Positions 1 to 11,697 are shown, counted from the first letter of the stretch. The stretch is DNA of 64,000 nucleotides from Dama dama (GCF_033118175.1 NC_083698.1:70773001-70837000); one strand, 5' to 3'. Notes: generated by a model not told the origin, from the sequence alone. A program made the numbers and translations.

Positions 1-700
1 ACATTCCCAACTAAAGGTACTTGGAGCAAGAGGCCAATGGTCCAGTCAAGATATTCCATTAACCCAAAAAGAGAGGTTCTGAGACTAAATGGTGAAAAGT
101 TATAGCATGCAGGATCTCTTGTGCAAAGGAAAGGCAGTGTGGGAGGGCAAGAAAGTATCTGTCCTCAGACATGTTAACAGAAAACCTTTTTTTACTAAAA
201 GAAGACTCCATTCAAGATGAAACATAACTGAAAAATATCAAACTGCCCTCTGATTCTAGTATAATAGCTTGCCAGGAGCATAATTTTCTCAAATTGCATC
301 CATTTTTATGACTAAGTAGGGCACTTGGCAGCAGTTCTAAATGATTCTGAGGACTAAGCACAGTGGCTGCTCCTTCTGTGCAAAAGCATCTTTCTTTAAT
401 GCAGCCAGCACCATATTCTTATAACTTTTTTGTATCCCTCCATCCAACCTTACCCCCTACAAATAGGTGCTGAAAGGAAAGCTGCTACCTCATTCTGGAA
501 ATGTTACTTCTTTACCTCAGTGGTCCAGCAACTGGGTCACACGAGCAGTTAGATTAACTGTCTGCTCTACTCTGAATAAACAAGCAGCATCCATTCCTAA
601 GCAGCCTGACTTTCACTCACTGCAAATGAATTAAATGATGCTGCAGAACTCAGAAAATAAAACTCAGTGCTTTACACTCACAATAACTTGTATCACCTCC
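1..700. other. Single-copy stretch, nothing recognised
   Basis: No repeat family, open frame or RNA gene was recognised here. The stretch ends where the tail of an inverted BovB copy begins near 707. Confidence 0.5.
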
Positions 701-706
701 TTGTCA

Positions 707-1396
707 TTGTTGTTCAGTCGATAAGTCATGCCCAACTCTTCAGGACCCCATGAACTGCAGTATGCCAAGTTTCCCTGTCCTTCACTGTCTCCCAGAGTTT
801 GCTCAAATTCATGTCCATTGAGTCAGTGATGTCATCCAACCATCTCATGCTCTACTGCCCTCTTCTCCTTTTGCCTTCAGTCTTTCCCAGCATCAGAGTC
901 TTTTCCAGTGAGTCAGCTCTTCGCATCAGGTGGTCAAAGGATTGGAGCTTTAGCTTCAGCATCAGTCCTTCCAATGAATATTCAAGGTTGATTTCCTTTC
1001 GGATTGACTGGTTTGATCTCTTTGCTATCCAAGGGACTCTCAAGAGTCTTCTCCAGCATCCCAGTTTGAAAGCATCAATTCTTCAGCGCTCAGCCTTCTA
1101 TAAAGTCCAGCTCTCACATCCATACATGACTACTGGAAAAACCATAGCTTACAGATTCTATCGACAAAGTGATGTCTCTGCTTCTAATATGCTGTCTAAG
1201 TTTGTCATAGCTTTCCTTCCAAAGAGCAAGCTTTTTTATAATTTCATGGCTGCAGTCACTGTCCACAGTGATTTTGGAACCCAAGAAAATAAAATCTGTC
1301 ACTGTTTCCACTTTTTCCCCTTCTGTTTGCCATGTAGTGGTGAGACTGGATGCCAGGATCTTAGTTTTTTCAATGGTGAGCTTTAAGCCAGCTTAA
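707..1396 (-). mobile_element. BovB (RTE) LINE, 3' fragment
   Basis: This is a 5'-truncated BovB non-LTR retrotransposon read on the minus strand. Its 3' end lies at about 707 (the GTTCAGTCG-type tail) and it is cut inside the C-terminal part of the reverse-transcriptase ORF near 1396. Minus-strand frames at 1114-1311 and 852-1043 read the typical C-terminal RTE region (DFIFLGSKIT, then RVPWIAKRSNQSI) but are separated by stops and frameshifts. The 195-codon plus-strand frame over the same bases is antisense and not a gene. No clear target-site duplication was found. Confidence 0.93.
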
Positions 1397-1794
1397 TAAC
1401 TAGTGTCTCTTCTCCTCACCAAACCCTATCAGATATAACATGTGAGCTAATTTTTTTGCCCTGTAATTTGTCTAAACACCAAAAAAAGGAAAGAAAGCAA
1501 AATTTTATATTTATTGAATTTTCAATAGTAGGTGACAGTGCAATTTTTCAACAAACTAACAAATACTCTCTCCCTCTTATTGACAATGACAGAAAACACA
1601 CAACTGATACCAGGACCTACATTTCAATCGCTTTTTTCTTTGTTGTTCGCTGTTAATGATGAATAGTTTGGAGTTAAACTCTAATGCTAATAATTTTATT
1701 GGTCAAAATTATTTATTTCCCATAAAGGAAAAGTAATTCAATGTTGAGCAAGAAAACAGAGCTATGAAAACTTCAAATGTTCCTGTATTCAACT
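1397..1794. other. AT-rich single-copy stretch
   Basis: Nothing recognised. It separates the BovB fragment from an inverted MaLR LTR. Confidence 0.45.
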
Positions 1795-2262
1795 CCTGCA
1801 GTTGCTGTAACAAGTTACAACAAACTTAGGTGTTAAACACATTATAAGTGTGGTCTCTCACAGATCTGGATGCTAGAGGTCTGAAAAAAAGGTGTGAATG
1901 GGGATGTGTAACCTCTGAAGGCTCTACGGGAGAATCTGCTCTTTGCCTCTCCCAGCTTCTGCTGGCTACTGTCATCCTTGGCTTTCCTTGCCTTGGGCCC
2001 TGATCACTTTGGTTTCTTCCTCTGAGATCATGTTGTTTCCATATCTTTGTGTCTGTGTCTGTCTCAAAATTCCTCTGCCTGTCTCTTATAAGGATATACA
2101 TGATTACATTTCACATCCACCAAAATAATCCAGATGATGCCTTCTTTCAAGTTCCTGAATTTAATAAGTTCTTTTACCATGTAAGGTAATATTGAAAGAA
2201 ACTGGGAATTAGAACATGGACATATCTTTTGAGGAGCTACCATGTAGCCCACTCTAGTCAAC
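1795..2262 (-). mobile_element. MLT1-type MaLR LTR, inverted
   Basis: The plus strand reads the reverse complement of a mammalian MaLR (ERVL-related) LTR. It begins with the 'gttgctgtaacaagttac' end, passes an 'aggctctacgggagaatctg' block, and finishes with the 'ttttaccatgtaaggtaa' to 'tagcccactctag' end. It is an ancient, heavily diverged relic with no coding capacity. The exact subfamily was not determined. Confidence 0.65.
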
Positions 2263-2352
2263 CCTCAAATGACCCCTTTATTCCTTTTATAGTCTTATTT
2301 TTGAAACAGAAATAACAATAGTTATTTTGTCATCCCATTACTGTATTTTGGA

Positions 2353-3687
2353 AACAGCTTAACTGTGGAAAATTCTTGAAGAGAATTTATCTGCCTCCTG
2401 AGAAACCTGTATGTGAGTCAAGAAGCAATAGTTAGAACTGTATATTGAACAATGGACTGGTTCAAAATTGGCAAAGATGTACATCAAGGCTGTATACTGG
2501 ACCCTGCTTATGGTAGCTCAGTTGGTAAAAAATCTGCCTGCAATTTGGAGACCCCTGTTTAATTTCTGGGTTGGGAAGATCCAATGGAGAAGGGATAGGC
2601 TCCTGACTCCAGTATTCTTGGGCTTCCTTAGTGGCTCAGTTGGTAAAGAATTCACCTGCAATGCAGGAGACCTGGGTTTGATCCCTGGGTTGGGAAGATT
2701 CCCTGAGGAAGGGAATAGCTACCTGCTCCAGTATTCTGGCCTGGAGAATTCTATGGACTGTTTAGTCTATGGGGTCGCAAAGAGTCAGACATAACTGAGC
2801 AACTTTCACTTTTATTTAACTAATATGCAGAGTACATCATGTGAGATGTTGGGCTGGATGAATCACAAATTGGAATCAATAATGCCAGGAGAAATATCAA
2901 AAACCTCAGATATGTAGATGATACCACTCTAATGGCAGAAAGAGAAGAGGAACTAAAGAGCCTCTTGATGAAAGTGAAAGAGGAGAGTAAAAAGATGGCT
3001 TAAAACTCAACATTCAAAAAAATAAGATCACAGCATTCCATCACTTCATGGCAAATAGAAGGTGAAAAAGTGGAAACAGTGACAGATTTTATTTTCTTGG
3101 GCTCCAAAATCACTGTGGATGGTGACTGCAGCCATGATATTAAAAGATACTTGCTCCTTGGGAGAAAAGTTATGACAAAACTAGACACCAAATTAAAAGC
3201 AGAGGCACTGCTTTGCCAACAAAGTCTGTATATTCAAAGCTATGATTTTTCCAGTTAGTCATGTACAGATGCGAGAGTTGGACCATAAAGAAGGCTGAGT
3301 GCTGGAGAATTGATGCTTTCAAATTGTGGTGCTGGAAAAGACTCTTGAGAGTCCTTTGGACAGCAGAGAGATCAAGCCAGTCAATCCTAAAGGAAATCGA
3401 TCTTGAGTATTCATTGGAGGGACTAATGCTGAAGCCGAAGCCCCAGTGTTTTGGCCACCTAATGTGAAGAGCGAACTCATTGGAAAAGACCCTGATGCTG
3501 GGAAAGATTGAGGGCTGTAGGAGAAGGGCACAACAGACAGTGATATGGTTGGATGGAATCACTGACTCAATGGACATGAATTTGAGCAAACTCTGGAAAA
3601 TAGTGTAGGCGAGGGAGGCCTGGCATGCTGCAGTCCATGTGGTCATGAAGAGTCAGATAGGACTTAGCAACTGAACAACAACAAAAA
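2353..3687 (+). mobile_element. BovB LINE fragment interrupted by a SINE
   Basis: A plus-strand BovB copy starts within the reverse-transcriptase ORF (near 'aactgtggaaaattcttg') and runs to the 3' tail near 3687. It is split at 2511-2812 by a Bov-tA dimer. After the SINE the RT active-site motif reads YVDD (tat gta gat gat, 2911-2922), where the usual BovB form is YADD. Frames at 3070-3258 and 3261-3467 carry the C-terminal region, broken by a stop between them. About 20 bases of the family sequence are missing near 2386. Confidence 0.92.
2511..2812 (+). mobile_element. Bov-tA SINE dimer nested in BovB
   Basis: Two tRNA-Glu-derived Bov-tA units lie head to tail. The first, about 2511-2627, reads 'tggtagctcagttggtaaa' and stops at 'agtattctt'. 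The second, about 2628-2812, opens 'gggcttccttagtggctcag' and ends 'gagcaactttcact'. The dimer lies between BovB 'accctgctta' and 'tatttaac', which are adjacent in other BovB copies, so it inserted into an existing BovB. Any duplication is short (around 'ttat'). Confidence 0.9.
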
Positions 3688-3699
3688 CTTGTTTTCTAG

Positions 3700-4412
3700 T
3701 TTCACAGGTTTACTTATGGAAAGAAATATTGCTCCAGGATGGACCATACCCAGAGTCTCACCTGTACCTTATTTAGATTATGTAGATTATTAGATTTGAA
3801 GCTTTTTTTAGCAACAATGTTTAGGTAAGATTTTTGGCTTGGAATTGATGCTAAAATGAGTTGAGACTTTTGGGGATGTTGGGATGTGGTGAATATATTT
3901 TGCCTATGGGACAAACATGATTTGGGGGCAAACAAGTGGACAGAATACAATCAGCTAAATTGGTCCCCAAAGATATGTCCACATCCTAACTGAAGAACCT
4001 ATGAATAGTGCCTTACATGGCGGAAGATGTGATTAATGACCTTGAGAGGAGTTTATTCCAGATTATTATCCAAGTAGACCGTACATGCAATCATATATAC
4101 TCTTTTAAGAAAAAGGCAGAGGTTTTGACTCAGACACATAGAAGAGAAGCCACATGAAGAGAGGAACAATATGATCATGGAGGCAGAGACTGGATTGATG
4201 CAGCTACAAGCAAGGAACATCAGGCAAGAGTCACCAAAAGCTGAAAGAGGCAAGGAATGGATTCTCCCCTAGAGTGTTCAGAGGAGAACAGCCCTACCAA
4301 CAACTTGATTTCAGACTTCCAGTCTCCGAAACTGTGACAGAATACATTTCTGTTGTTTCTGGACATTAAGGTTGTGGTAATTAGTTAGAGCAGCTCTAGG
4401 AAATACTACAGT
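3700..4412 (+). mobile_element. MaLR internal end plus 3' LTR
   Basis: The first part, about 3700-3955, resembles the 3' end of MaLR internal sequence ('gagacttttggggatgttgg', 'tgggacaaacatgatttggg'). From about 3956 it continues into an MLT1-type LTR that contains 'ggtccccaaagatatgtcc', a degraded 'agccacatgaagag' region and a 3' part 'cagtctccgaaactgtgaca' followed by 'ttctgttgttt'. This is an ancient ERVL-MaLR relic without an open frame. The boundaries are approximate. Confidence 0.6.
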
Positions 4413-5729
4413 TCCCAAAAGATAACAAAGTAACACAGTGCACAAAGTGCTCTGGTAACCCTGTAAAAATAAATCCAGATTTGGAGGGGAAAAAAATTAA
4501 TAGCCAAAGGATTTGTATTTCTGCCTCCGAGAGGGGGAGGGGCGAATGTAGGTACAGACTCATTTATCCTAGTTCAAATAGATTTTTAAGTACAAAAATT
4601 ATTGCTATTTAGTTGGAATTTGTTTCCAATTGTCGAAGTTATATGAGAGCTTCAAGAATCAAAAAAATGCTTTAAAAATTACTACATCATTAAATTTCCA
4701 TAGCTAATCAATTTCTCCCAATAATGACTCAGCTTTTTACCTAAAAGACAACCTGTGGCTACATTGATATTCACTTGAGTGCTGTGTTTCTAACATTATG
4801 GAATGCCAGACTCCAGCAATTCAAATCATCCCAATGGTATTTTCTGTTCACTGCTATAGATTTTCAGCATAAAATCTTTCCAATCAGATAGTGCTATCAC
4901 AAAATAAGTGAGAGAAACTGTCTCCTTAATACAAGAGAGGAGGGAAAATTCTAGTATTTATCTTAATGTGTTCAATAATTTAAAATCCTGTAAACCTGTT
5001 TCACTTTTATTCATCAACCTCACGAAAAAGGAAATTTCCTTAAAAGCCAAGAAAAATTGTGAACGAAATAACAATTCACTTTACAGCCTCTTTCAACTTA
5101 TAACTGTGTTTCAAAACTTTTAAATGGATCTAAATTTTATTAGACTAGGTTTGACCTAGAGATCATCTAACAATCATTTTCTGCCTTTCATAGGTTTCAA
5201 GGAATGTGCTTGCTAACCTCAACTTTAAAGCACTATAACATTTCAGATATATCTTGGTTTCTATAACTCATTAGACCTGTCCACCGGAGAAGTAAATAGC
5301 CTAATTTTGCTTTTCATTTTTCTTAAATGCTGAGTGCTTCAAATATGATATTGGATATTAAAGAGTTAACTTAATATTGAGAAAAATATTTTCATGAAAT
5401 GACAAATTATACTCAAGAGTACCAGAGCTCATTGACTTGCAAGGTCAAGGCTAACTAGAAGCTCTGAGAGACCTTTCTGTTTTGCTACCGCCCACCTCAG
5501 GCATACGGCACTCCGGTCCTACAGGAAGCAGAAAAGCTTTCAAGGTGCCCTCCCCTACCAACACATAAACAAACAGACTACCAGACTTGAGGTTCAGACA
5601 ACAGGAATGGAGATAGTTAAGAGCCTAGAGGTCTAAGCAAAACTGCTGAGGGCCATGAATAGAAATACCTGGGCAGAAGTGAGGAGTTAGTATCCGAGCT
5701 TCTGGGTGTGTCAGTAAATAGGGACCAAG
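4413..5729. other. AT-rich single-copy stretch
   Basis: No repeat or gene was recognised. The short open frame near 4908-5123 has no recognisable motif and is expected by chance. Confidence 0.45.
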
Positions 5730-5736
5730 CATGGCA

Positions 5737-7091
5737 TGTTCTCTTGGCAAAACTCTGTTAACCTTTGTCCTGCTTCATTTTGTACTCCAAGGTCAAACGA
5801 GAGTGCAACTGTGCGGTAGTGGTTCAAACTACCACACAAACACGCCAGCAAAGTAACACTCAAAATCCTTCAAGAGTGAACCAAGAACTTCCAGATGTAC
5901 AAGCTGGATTTAGAAAAGGCAGAGGAACCAGAGATCAAATTGCCAACATACATTGGATTATAGGAAAAGCTAGAGAATTCCAGAAAAATATCTACTTCTG
6001 CTTCATTGATTACACTAAAGTCTTTGACTGTGTGGATCACAAAACACTGCCGAAAGTTCTTAAAGACATGGGACTACCAAACCACCTTACCTGCCTCCTG
6101 CAAAACCTGTATGGAGATCAAGAAGCAACAGATAGAACCAGGCATGGACCAACGGATTATTTACAAGTTGGGAAAGGAATATGTCAAGGCTATATATTGT
6201 CACCCTGCTTATTTAACTTATATGCAGAGCACATCATGAGAAATACTGGACTGGATGAAGCACAAGCTGGAATCAAGATTTCTGGGAGAAATATCAATAA
6301 TCTCAGATACACAGATGACATAATCCTTATGGCAGAAAGTGAAGAGAAATTAATAAGCCTCTTGATGAAGGTAAAAGAAGAGAATGAAAAACCTGGCATA
6401 AAACTCAGCATTCAAAAGAACGAAGATCATGGCATCCAGTCCAATCACTTTATGGCAAACAGAAATCACTTTATGAGGAAAGAATGCAAGCAGTGACAAA
6501 CTTTATTATCTTGGACTCCAAAATCACTGCAGACTGTGAACACTACCATAAAATTAAAAGACGCTTGCTCCTTGAAAGAAAAGCAATGACCAACCTAGAC
6601 AGCATATTAAAAACCAGAGATACTACTTTGCCTACAAAGGTCCGTATAGTTTAAGCTATGGTTTTTCCAGTAGTCATGGATGGATGTGAGCATCAGACCA
6701 CAAAGAAGGCTGAGAGCCAAAGAACTGATGCTGTGGTTCTAGAGAAGATTCTTGAGAGTCCCCTGGACTGCAAGGAGATCCAACCAGTCCATCCTAAAGG
6801 AAATCAACCCTGAATACTCATTGGAAGGACTAATGCTGAAGCTGAAGCTCCAATACTTTGGCCACCTGATGCGAAGAGCCAACTCATTAGAAGAGACCCT
6901 GATACTGGGAAAGATTGAAGGCAGGAAGAGAAGGGGGATGAAGAGGATGAGATGGTTGGATGGCATCTTCAACTCAATGGACATGAGCCTGAGCAAATTC
7001 AGGGAGATGGTGAAGGACAGGGAAGCCTGGCATGCTGCAGTCCACTGGGTCAACAAAAGTCGGCCACAAGTGAGTAACGGAATAACAACAA
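5737..7091 (+). mobile_element. BovB LINE with inverted 5' end
   Basis: The bulk (about 5823-7091) is a plus-strand BovB fragment from the start of the RT domain to the 3' tail. Its first ~85 bases are in the opposite orientation. Bases 5737-5796 match the endonuclease region in reverse ('ttctcttggcaaaactctgt'), and 5799-5820 match a piece of the RT start in reverse. A short hairpin, with arms around ggtagt and actacc, marks the switch at about 5817-5835. The 7-base direct repeat catggca at 5730-5736 and 7092-7098 is a candidate target-site duplication enclosing the whole unit, which suggests one insertion event. Confidence 0.85.
5823..6496 (+). pseudogene. BovB reverse transcriptase remnant
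   Basis: The longest open stretch of plus-strand BovB coding sequence in the window encodes about 225 residues of RT. Visible blocks are QAGFRKGRGTRDQIAN, the motif-A region FIDYTKVFDCVDH, a degraded QGYILSPCLFNLYAE, and the active-site region NLRYTDDIILMAE. The catalytic box is YTDD (6308-6319): both aspartates remain but the usual alanine is threonine. The endonuclease domain is absent and the frame ends at 6496 after a shift. An intact RTE ORF is about a thousand residues, so this is a dead fragment. Confidence 0.88.
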
Positions 7092-7405
7092 CATGGCACA
7101 CAGTCAGATCAGACTAGCAGACCAGGAAAGGGCAAAGTCACCCAGGGTAACCACAAGCCCCATCTCTGCTTAGTAACCATGAACACACTAATCCCTGAAC
7201 AGAGTAAGATGAACCTAAGACTTATTCCAATACCAAACACTTAATAGGGAATAGGATACTTGCATGGTCTTAAAAGTCTCCTTACAGACTGTTTACTGGT
7301 TGCAGGGGGTGGATAGAATGTAATTATACTGTGAATAAATCAACTGATCAAAATTATCATCACCTGTAACTAACAGGGGATATGTGTAGCTTACTTACTG
7401 TACTA

Positions 7406-7794
7406 TAAAGAAAGCTGAGCACAGAAGAATTGATGCTTTTGAACTTCGGTATTGGAGAAGACTCTCGAGAGTCCCTTGGACTGCAAGGAGATCCAACCAG
7501 TCCATCCTAAAGGAGATCAGTCCTGGGTGTTCATTGGTAGGACTGATGTTGAAGCCAAAACTCCAATACTTTGGCCACCTGATGTGAAGAGCTGACTCAT
7601 TGGAAAAGACCCTGATGCTGGGAAAGATTGAGGGCAGGAGAAGGGGACGACAGAGGATGAGATGGTTGGATGGTGTCACCGACTCAATGGACATGGGTTT
7701 GGGTGGACTCCGGGAGTTGGTGATGGACAGGGAGGCCTGGCGTGCTGCAGTTCATGGAGTCACAGAGTCGGACACGACTAAGCGACTGAACTGA
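7406..7794 (+). mobile_element. BovB LINE, short 3' end with duplication
   Basis: This 5'-truncated plus-strand BovB copy keeps only the C-terminal tail of the ORF (7600-7794 reads [19 protein letters not shown]) and the 3' end 'cgactgaactgaactg'. The direct repeat actgtacta at 7397-7405 and 7795-7803 is a perfect 9-base target-site duplication, although its right copy overlaps the element's tail by a few bases. Few substitutions relative to other copies suggest it is among the younger BovB insertions here. Confidence 0.9.
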
Positions 7795-7849
7795 ACTGTA
7801 CTAAGAAAGATGTATCAGCGATCCAGGATCATAGCAAAGAATTAGAAAA

Positions 7850-8400
7850 TGTTTTTAAGGCAGTATTTAAAATAGCCCCACAAAGCTATAAAATATATTA
7901 CAAATGATAGGTAATAAAACTTCAATGAAAACACTGAAGTAGGCCTAAGTAAATGGAAATCTATCTCATGCTTGTAGATGTAGCAAATAAATGTCAGTTT
8001 TTATATCATAAAAATGTCTGATTTTATATCATAAAAGTGTCAGTTTTCCTCAAATTGATTTATAAACTTAATGTATCTCCAATCAGAATTCCAATGAGGT
8101 TTTTCATAGAATTAGAAATATTGGTTACAAAATTTCTAAGGAAGATTGAAGAGCCAAGAATAACACTTCAGAAGAAAAGGAATGAGACTTGCCCCCACTA
8201 TATCTATAGACTCATTATGATGCTATACCAAAAAGGCAATGTGACATAATCATAAGGAAAGAAAGAAAAACTAACGAATAGAAAAGAACAGAAACCAAAA
8301 ATAAGCCCACACCATATATGAAATTGTGATGGGCAAGTAGAGGTAAGATGGCCAATCAGTGGAGAAAGAAAAGCTATGCAATAGAAGTTAAAACATGATT
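7850..8400 (+). mobile_element. Old L1 ORF2 fragment, part 1
   Basis: The sequence follows the 3' half of L1 ORF2. It contains 'aataaaacttcaatgaaaac', 'taagtaaatggaaatctatc', 'ctccaatcagaattccaatg' and 'aataagcccacaccatatat', all in the order of mammalian L1. The frame is broken by many changes. It stops where an inverted BovB begins at about 8401 and resumes at about 10908, so the BovB inserted into this L1. Confidence 0.7.
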
Positions 8401-10907
8401 CAGTTTGGTTCAGTCACTCATTCGTGTCTGACTCTTTGTGACCCCATGAAACACAGCACGCCAGGCCTCCCTGTCCATCTCCAACTCCCGGAGTCCACCC
8501 AAACCCATGTCCATTAGTCGGTGGTGCCATCCAACCATCTCATCCTCTGTCGTCCCCTTCTCCTGTCCTCAATCTTTCCCAGCATCAGGGTCTTTTTCAA
8601 TGAGTCAGCTCTTCACATCAGGTGGCCAAAGTATTGGAGTTTTGGCTTCAACATCAGTCCTACCAATGAACACCCAGGACTGATCTCCTTTAGGATGGAC
8701 TGGTTGGATCTCCTTGCAGTCCAAGGGACTCTCGAGAGTCTTCTCCAACACCACAGTTCAAAAGCATCAATTCTTCAGCGCTCAGCTGTCATTATAGTCC
8801 AACTCTCACATCCATACATGACCACTGGAAAACCATAGCCTTGACTAGGCGGACCTTTGTTGGCAAAGTAATGTCTCTGCTTTTTAATATGCTATCTAGG
8901 TTGGTCATAACTTTCCTTCCAAGGAGTAAGCGTCTTTTAATTTCATGGCTGCAATCACCATCTGCAGTGATTTTGGAGCCCCCAGAAAAATAAAGTCAGC
9001 CACTGTTTCCACTATTTCCCCATCTATTTGCCATGAAGTGATGGGACCAGATGCCATGATATTACTTTTCTGAATGTTGAACTTTAAGCCAACTTTTTCC
9101 TCTCCTCTTTCACTTTCATCAAGAGGCTCTTCAGTTCTTCATTTTCTGCCATAAGGGTGGTGTCATCTGCATATCTGAGGTTACTGATATTTCTTCCAGT
9201 AATCTTGATTCCAGCTTGTGCTTCCTCCAGCCCAGTGTTTCTCATGATGTACTCTGCATATAAGTTAAATAAGCATGGTGATAATATACAGCCTTGACAT
9301 ACTCCTTTTCCTATTTGGAACCAGTCTGTTGTTCCATGTCCAGTTTTAACTGTTGCTTCCTGACCTGCATACAGGTTTCTCAAGAGGCAGGTCAGGTGGT
9401 CTGGTATTCCCATCTCTTTCAGAATTTTCCACAGTTTATTGTGATCCACACAGTCAAAGGCTTTGGCATAGTCAATAAAGCAGAAATAGAGGTTTTTCTG
9501 GAACTCTCTTGCTTTTTTGATGATCCAGCAGATGTTGGCAATTTGATCTCTGGTTCCTCTGCATTTTCTAAAACCAGCTTGAACATCTGGAAGTTCATGG
9601 TTCACGTACCGCTGAACCTGTCTTGGAGAATTTTAAGCATTAGTTTACTAGCGTGTGAGATGAGTGCAATTGTATAGTAGTTTGAGCATTCTTTGGCATT
9701 GCCTTTCTTTGGGATTGGAATGAAAACTGACCTTTTCCAGTCCTGTGGCCACTGCTGAATTTTCCAAATTTGCTGACATATTGAGTGCAGCACTTCCACA
9801 GTGTCATCTTTCAGGATTTGAAATAGCTCAACTGGTATTCCATCACATCCACTAGCTTTGTTTGTAGTGATGCTTTCTAAGGCCCACTTGACTTCACATT
9901 CCAGGATGTCTGGCTCTAGGTGAGTGATCACACCATGATGATTATCTGGGTCATGAAGGTCTTTTTTGTACAGTTCTTCTGTGTATTCTTGCCACCTCTT
10001 CTTAATATCTTCTGCTTCTGTTAGATCCATACCATTTCTGTCCTTTATTGAGCCCATTTTTGCATGAAATGTTCCCTTGGTATCTCTAATTTTCTTGAAG
10101 AGATCTCTAGTCTTTCCCATTCTGCTGTTTTCCTCTATCTCTTTGCATTGATCACTGAGGAAGACTTTCTTATCTCTCCTTGCTATTCTTTGGAACTCTG
10201 CATTCAAATGGGTATATCTTTTCTTTTCTCATTTGCCTTTTGCCTCTCTTCTTTTCACAGCTATTTGTAAGGCCTCCTCAGACAGCCATTTTGCTTTTTT
10301 GCATTTCTGTTTCTTGGCGATGGTCTTGATTCCTATCTCCTGTACAATGTCATGAACCTCCATCCATCAGGATGTTCATCAGGCCCTCTGTCTATCAGAT
10401 CTAGTCCCTTAAATCTATTTCTCACTTCCACTGTAATAATAAGGGATTTGATTTAGGTCATACTTGAATGGTCTAGTGGTTTTCCCCACTTTCTTCAATT
10501 TAAGTCTGAATTTGGCAATAAGGAGTTCATGATCTGAACCACAGTCAGCTCCCAGTCTTGTTTTTGCTGACTGTATAGAGCTTCTCCATCTTTGGCTGCA
10601 AAGAATATAATCAATCTGATTTTGGTGTTGACCATCTGGTGATGTCCATGTGTAGAGTCTTCTCTTGTGTAGTTGGAAGAGGGTGTTTGCTATGACCAGT
10701 GCGTTCTCCTGGCAATACTCTATTAGCCTTTGCCCTGCTTCATTCTGTGCTCCAAGGCCAAATTTACCTGTTACTCCAGGTGTTTCTTGACTTCCTACTT
10801 TTGCATTCCAGTCCCCTATAATGAAAAGGACATCTTTTTTGGGTGTTAGTTCTAGAAGGTCTTGTAGGTCTTCATAGAACTGTTCAGCTTCTTAAGTGTT
10901 CCTGGTC
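8401..10907 (-). mobile_element. Longest uninterrupted BovB LINE copy
   Basis: This is an inverted, 5'-truncated BovB of about 2.5 kb, inserted in an L1. On the minus strand it runs from within the apurinic-endonuclease domain (near 10907), through the linker (10207 to about 9620) and RT domain (about 9605 to 9084), to the C-terminal region and 3' tail at 8401. Endonuclease codons around 10300-10880 are recognisable but broken by stops. About 700-800 bases of the 5' end of a full element are missing. No clear duplication was found at the ends. Confidence 0.93.
9084..10207 (-). pseudogene. BovB linker and reverse transcriptase remnant
   Basis: Two minus-strand frames join with a shift. Bases 10207-9602 (201 codons) cover the endonuclease-RT linker with blocks such as KIRDTKGTFHAKMGSIKDRN and VKWALESITTNKASG. 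Bases 9605-9084 (173 codons) cover the RT core with QAGFRKCRGTRDQIAN, FIDYAKAFDCVDH, QGCILSPCLFNLYAEYIM and NLRYADDTTLMAE. The catalytic YADD box is intact at 9162-9173. Comparison with other copies suggests loss of a single base around 9610-9616 causes the shift. Stops lie in the endonuclease part and in the 3' region, so the copy is not functional. Confidence 0.9.
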
Positions 10908-11452
10908 ACTCACATACAAAATTTAAAAGATTATTTTTCATCCTCATCATAAAAGCATAAAACATTAATGTGGAAAGCAAAACTTTAAAACTAGAAGATA
11001 ATACAAGTTAATATCTTTCTGCCCTTGAGGTATGAAAGGACAGCTTCAGAAAGAAAATTTCCAAATGGTAAAAAAAAAAAATAGATATATTTGTTTATAT
11101 TAATATTAGAACTTCCATTCATAAAAGATACATTAATAAAAGAAAAAGCCAAACTAAAACTTGGAGATAAAACTGACAAAGGGTTAATAATAAAAATATG
11201 TAAATAATCTCTAAAAACCAATAATAAAAAACACAAAACATACAAATAAGCAAAAGATACAAACAGATGTTTATAGAAGAAGAAACACCTATTGAAGGAT
11301 AAACACAGGCATAATGAAACATCATTTTAAATCCATTTGATTGGAAGAAATAAAACAAGAAATCTAACAATCTGAAATACTGGAAACAATGGAGATTAGT
11401 GTGATAACATATCTGGAGGTACAGACACTTAGAAAACAATTTGCATTATCTT
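10908..11452 (+). mobile_element. Old L1 ORF2 fragment, part 2
   Basis: The L1 continues after the BovB insertion with 'cataaaacattaatgtgg', 'tttaaaactagaagataata', an AT-rich 'gttaataataaaaatatg' stretch and 'agaagaaacacctattgaag', the order expected for the 3' end of ORF2. It is highly diverged. Minus-strand frames over it (10991-11439) are shadows. Confidence 0.6.
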
Positions 11453-11466
11453 ATAAAATCACACAT

Positions 11467-11683
11467 GGCTTCCCAGGTGGTGCTAGTGGTAAAGAACCTG
11501 CCTGCCAATGCAGGAGACATAAGAGATGTGGGTTCGATCTCTGGGCTGGGAGGATCTCCTGGAGAAGGGCATGGCAACTCACTCCAGGAGAGTTGCCTGG
11601 AGAATCCCATAGACAGAGGAAACTGACAGGCTACAATCCATAGGGTCACAAAGATGTGACTGAAGCAATTTAGGATGCAGCAC
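11467..11683 (+). mobile_element. Bov-tA3-like SINE in the L1
   Basis: A full-length plus-strand tRNA-derived SINE has the A-box-like head 'ggcttcccaggtggtgctag', the extra 'agacataagagatgtgggtt' block of the Bov-tA3 type, and the tail 'gacaggctacaatccatagg'. The direct repeats ataaaatcacacat (11453-11466) and ataaagtcacatat (11684-11697) match at 12 of 14 positions and mark the target-site duplication within L1. Confidence 0.92.
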
Positions 11684-11697
11684 ATAAAGTCACATAT

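Noticed and set aside
799..1386. 195-codon plus-strand open frame
   Set aside because: It is antisense to a BovB RT fragment, whose recognisable protein is on the minus strand. The same kind of shadow occurs over most inverted BovB copies (for example 3170-3646, 17669-18145, 40335-40907, 42261-42674).
9084..10207. Intact BovB LINE able to move
   Set aside because: The RT box is intact, but the element is 5'-truncated, has a frame shift near 9610 and stops in the endonuclease and 3' regions.
11441..11643. Open frames over SINE sequence
   Set aside because: Bov-tA SINEs are often open in several frames. These are tRNA-derived non-coding elements.
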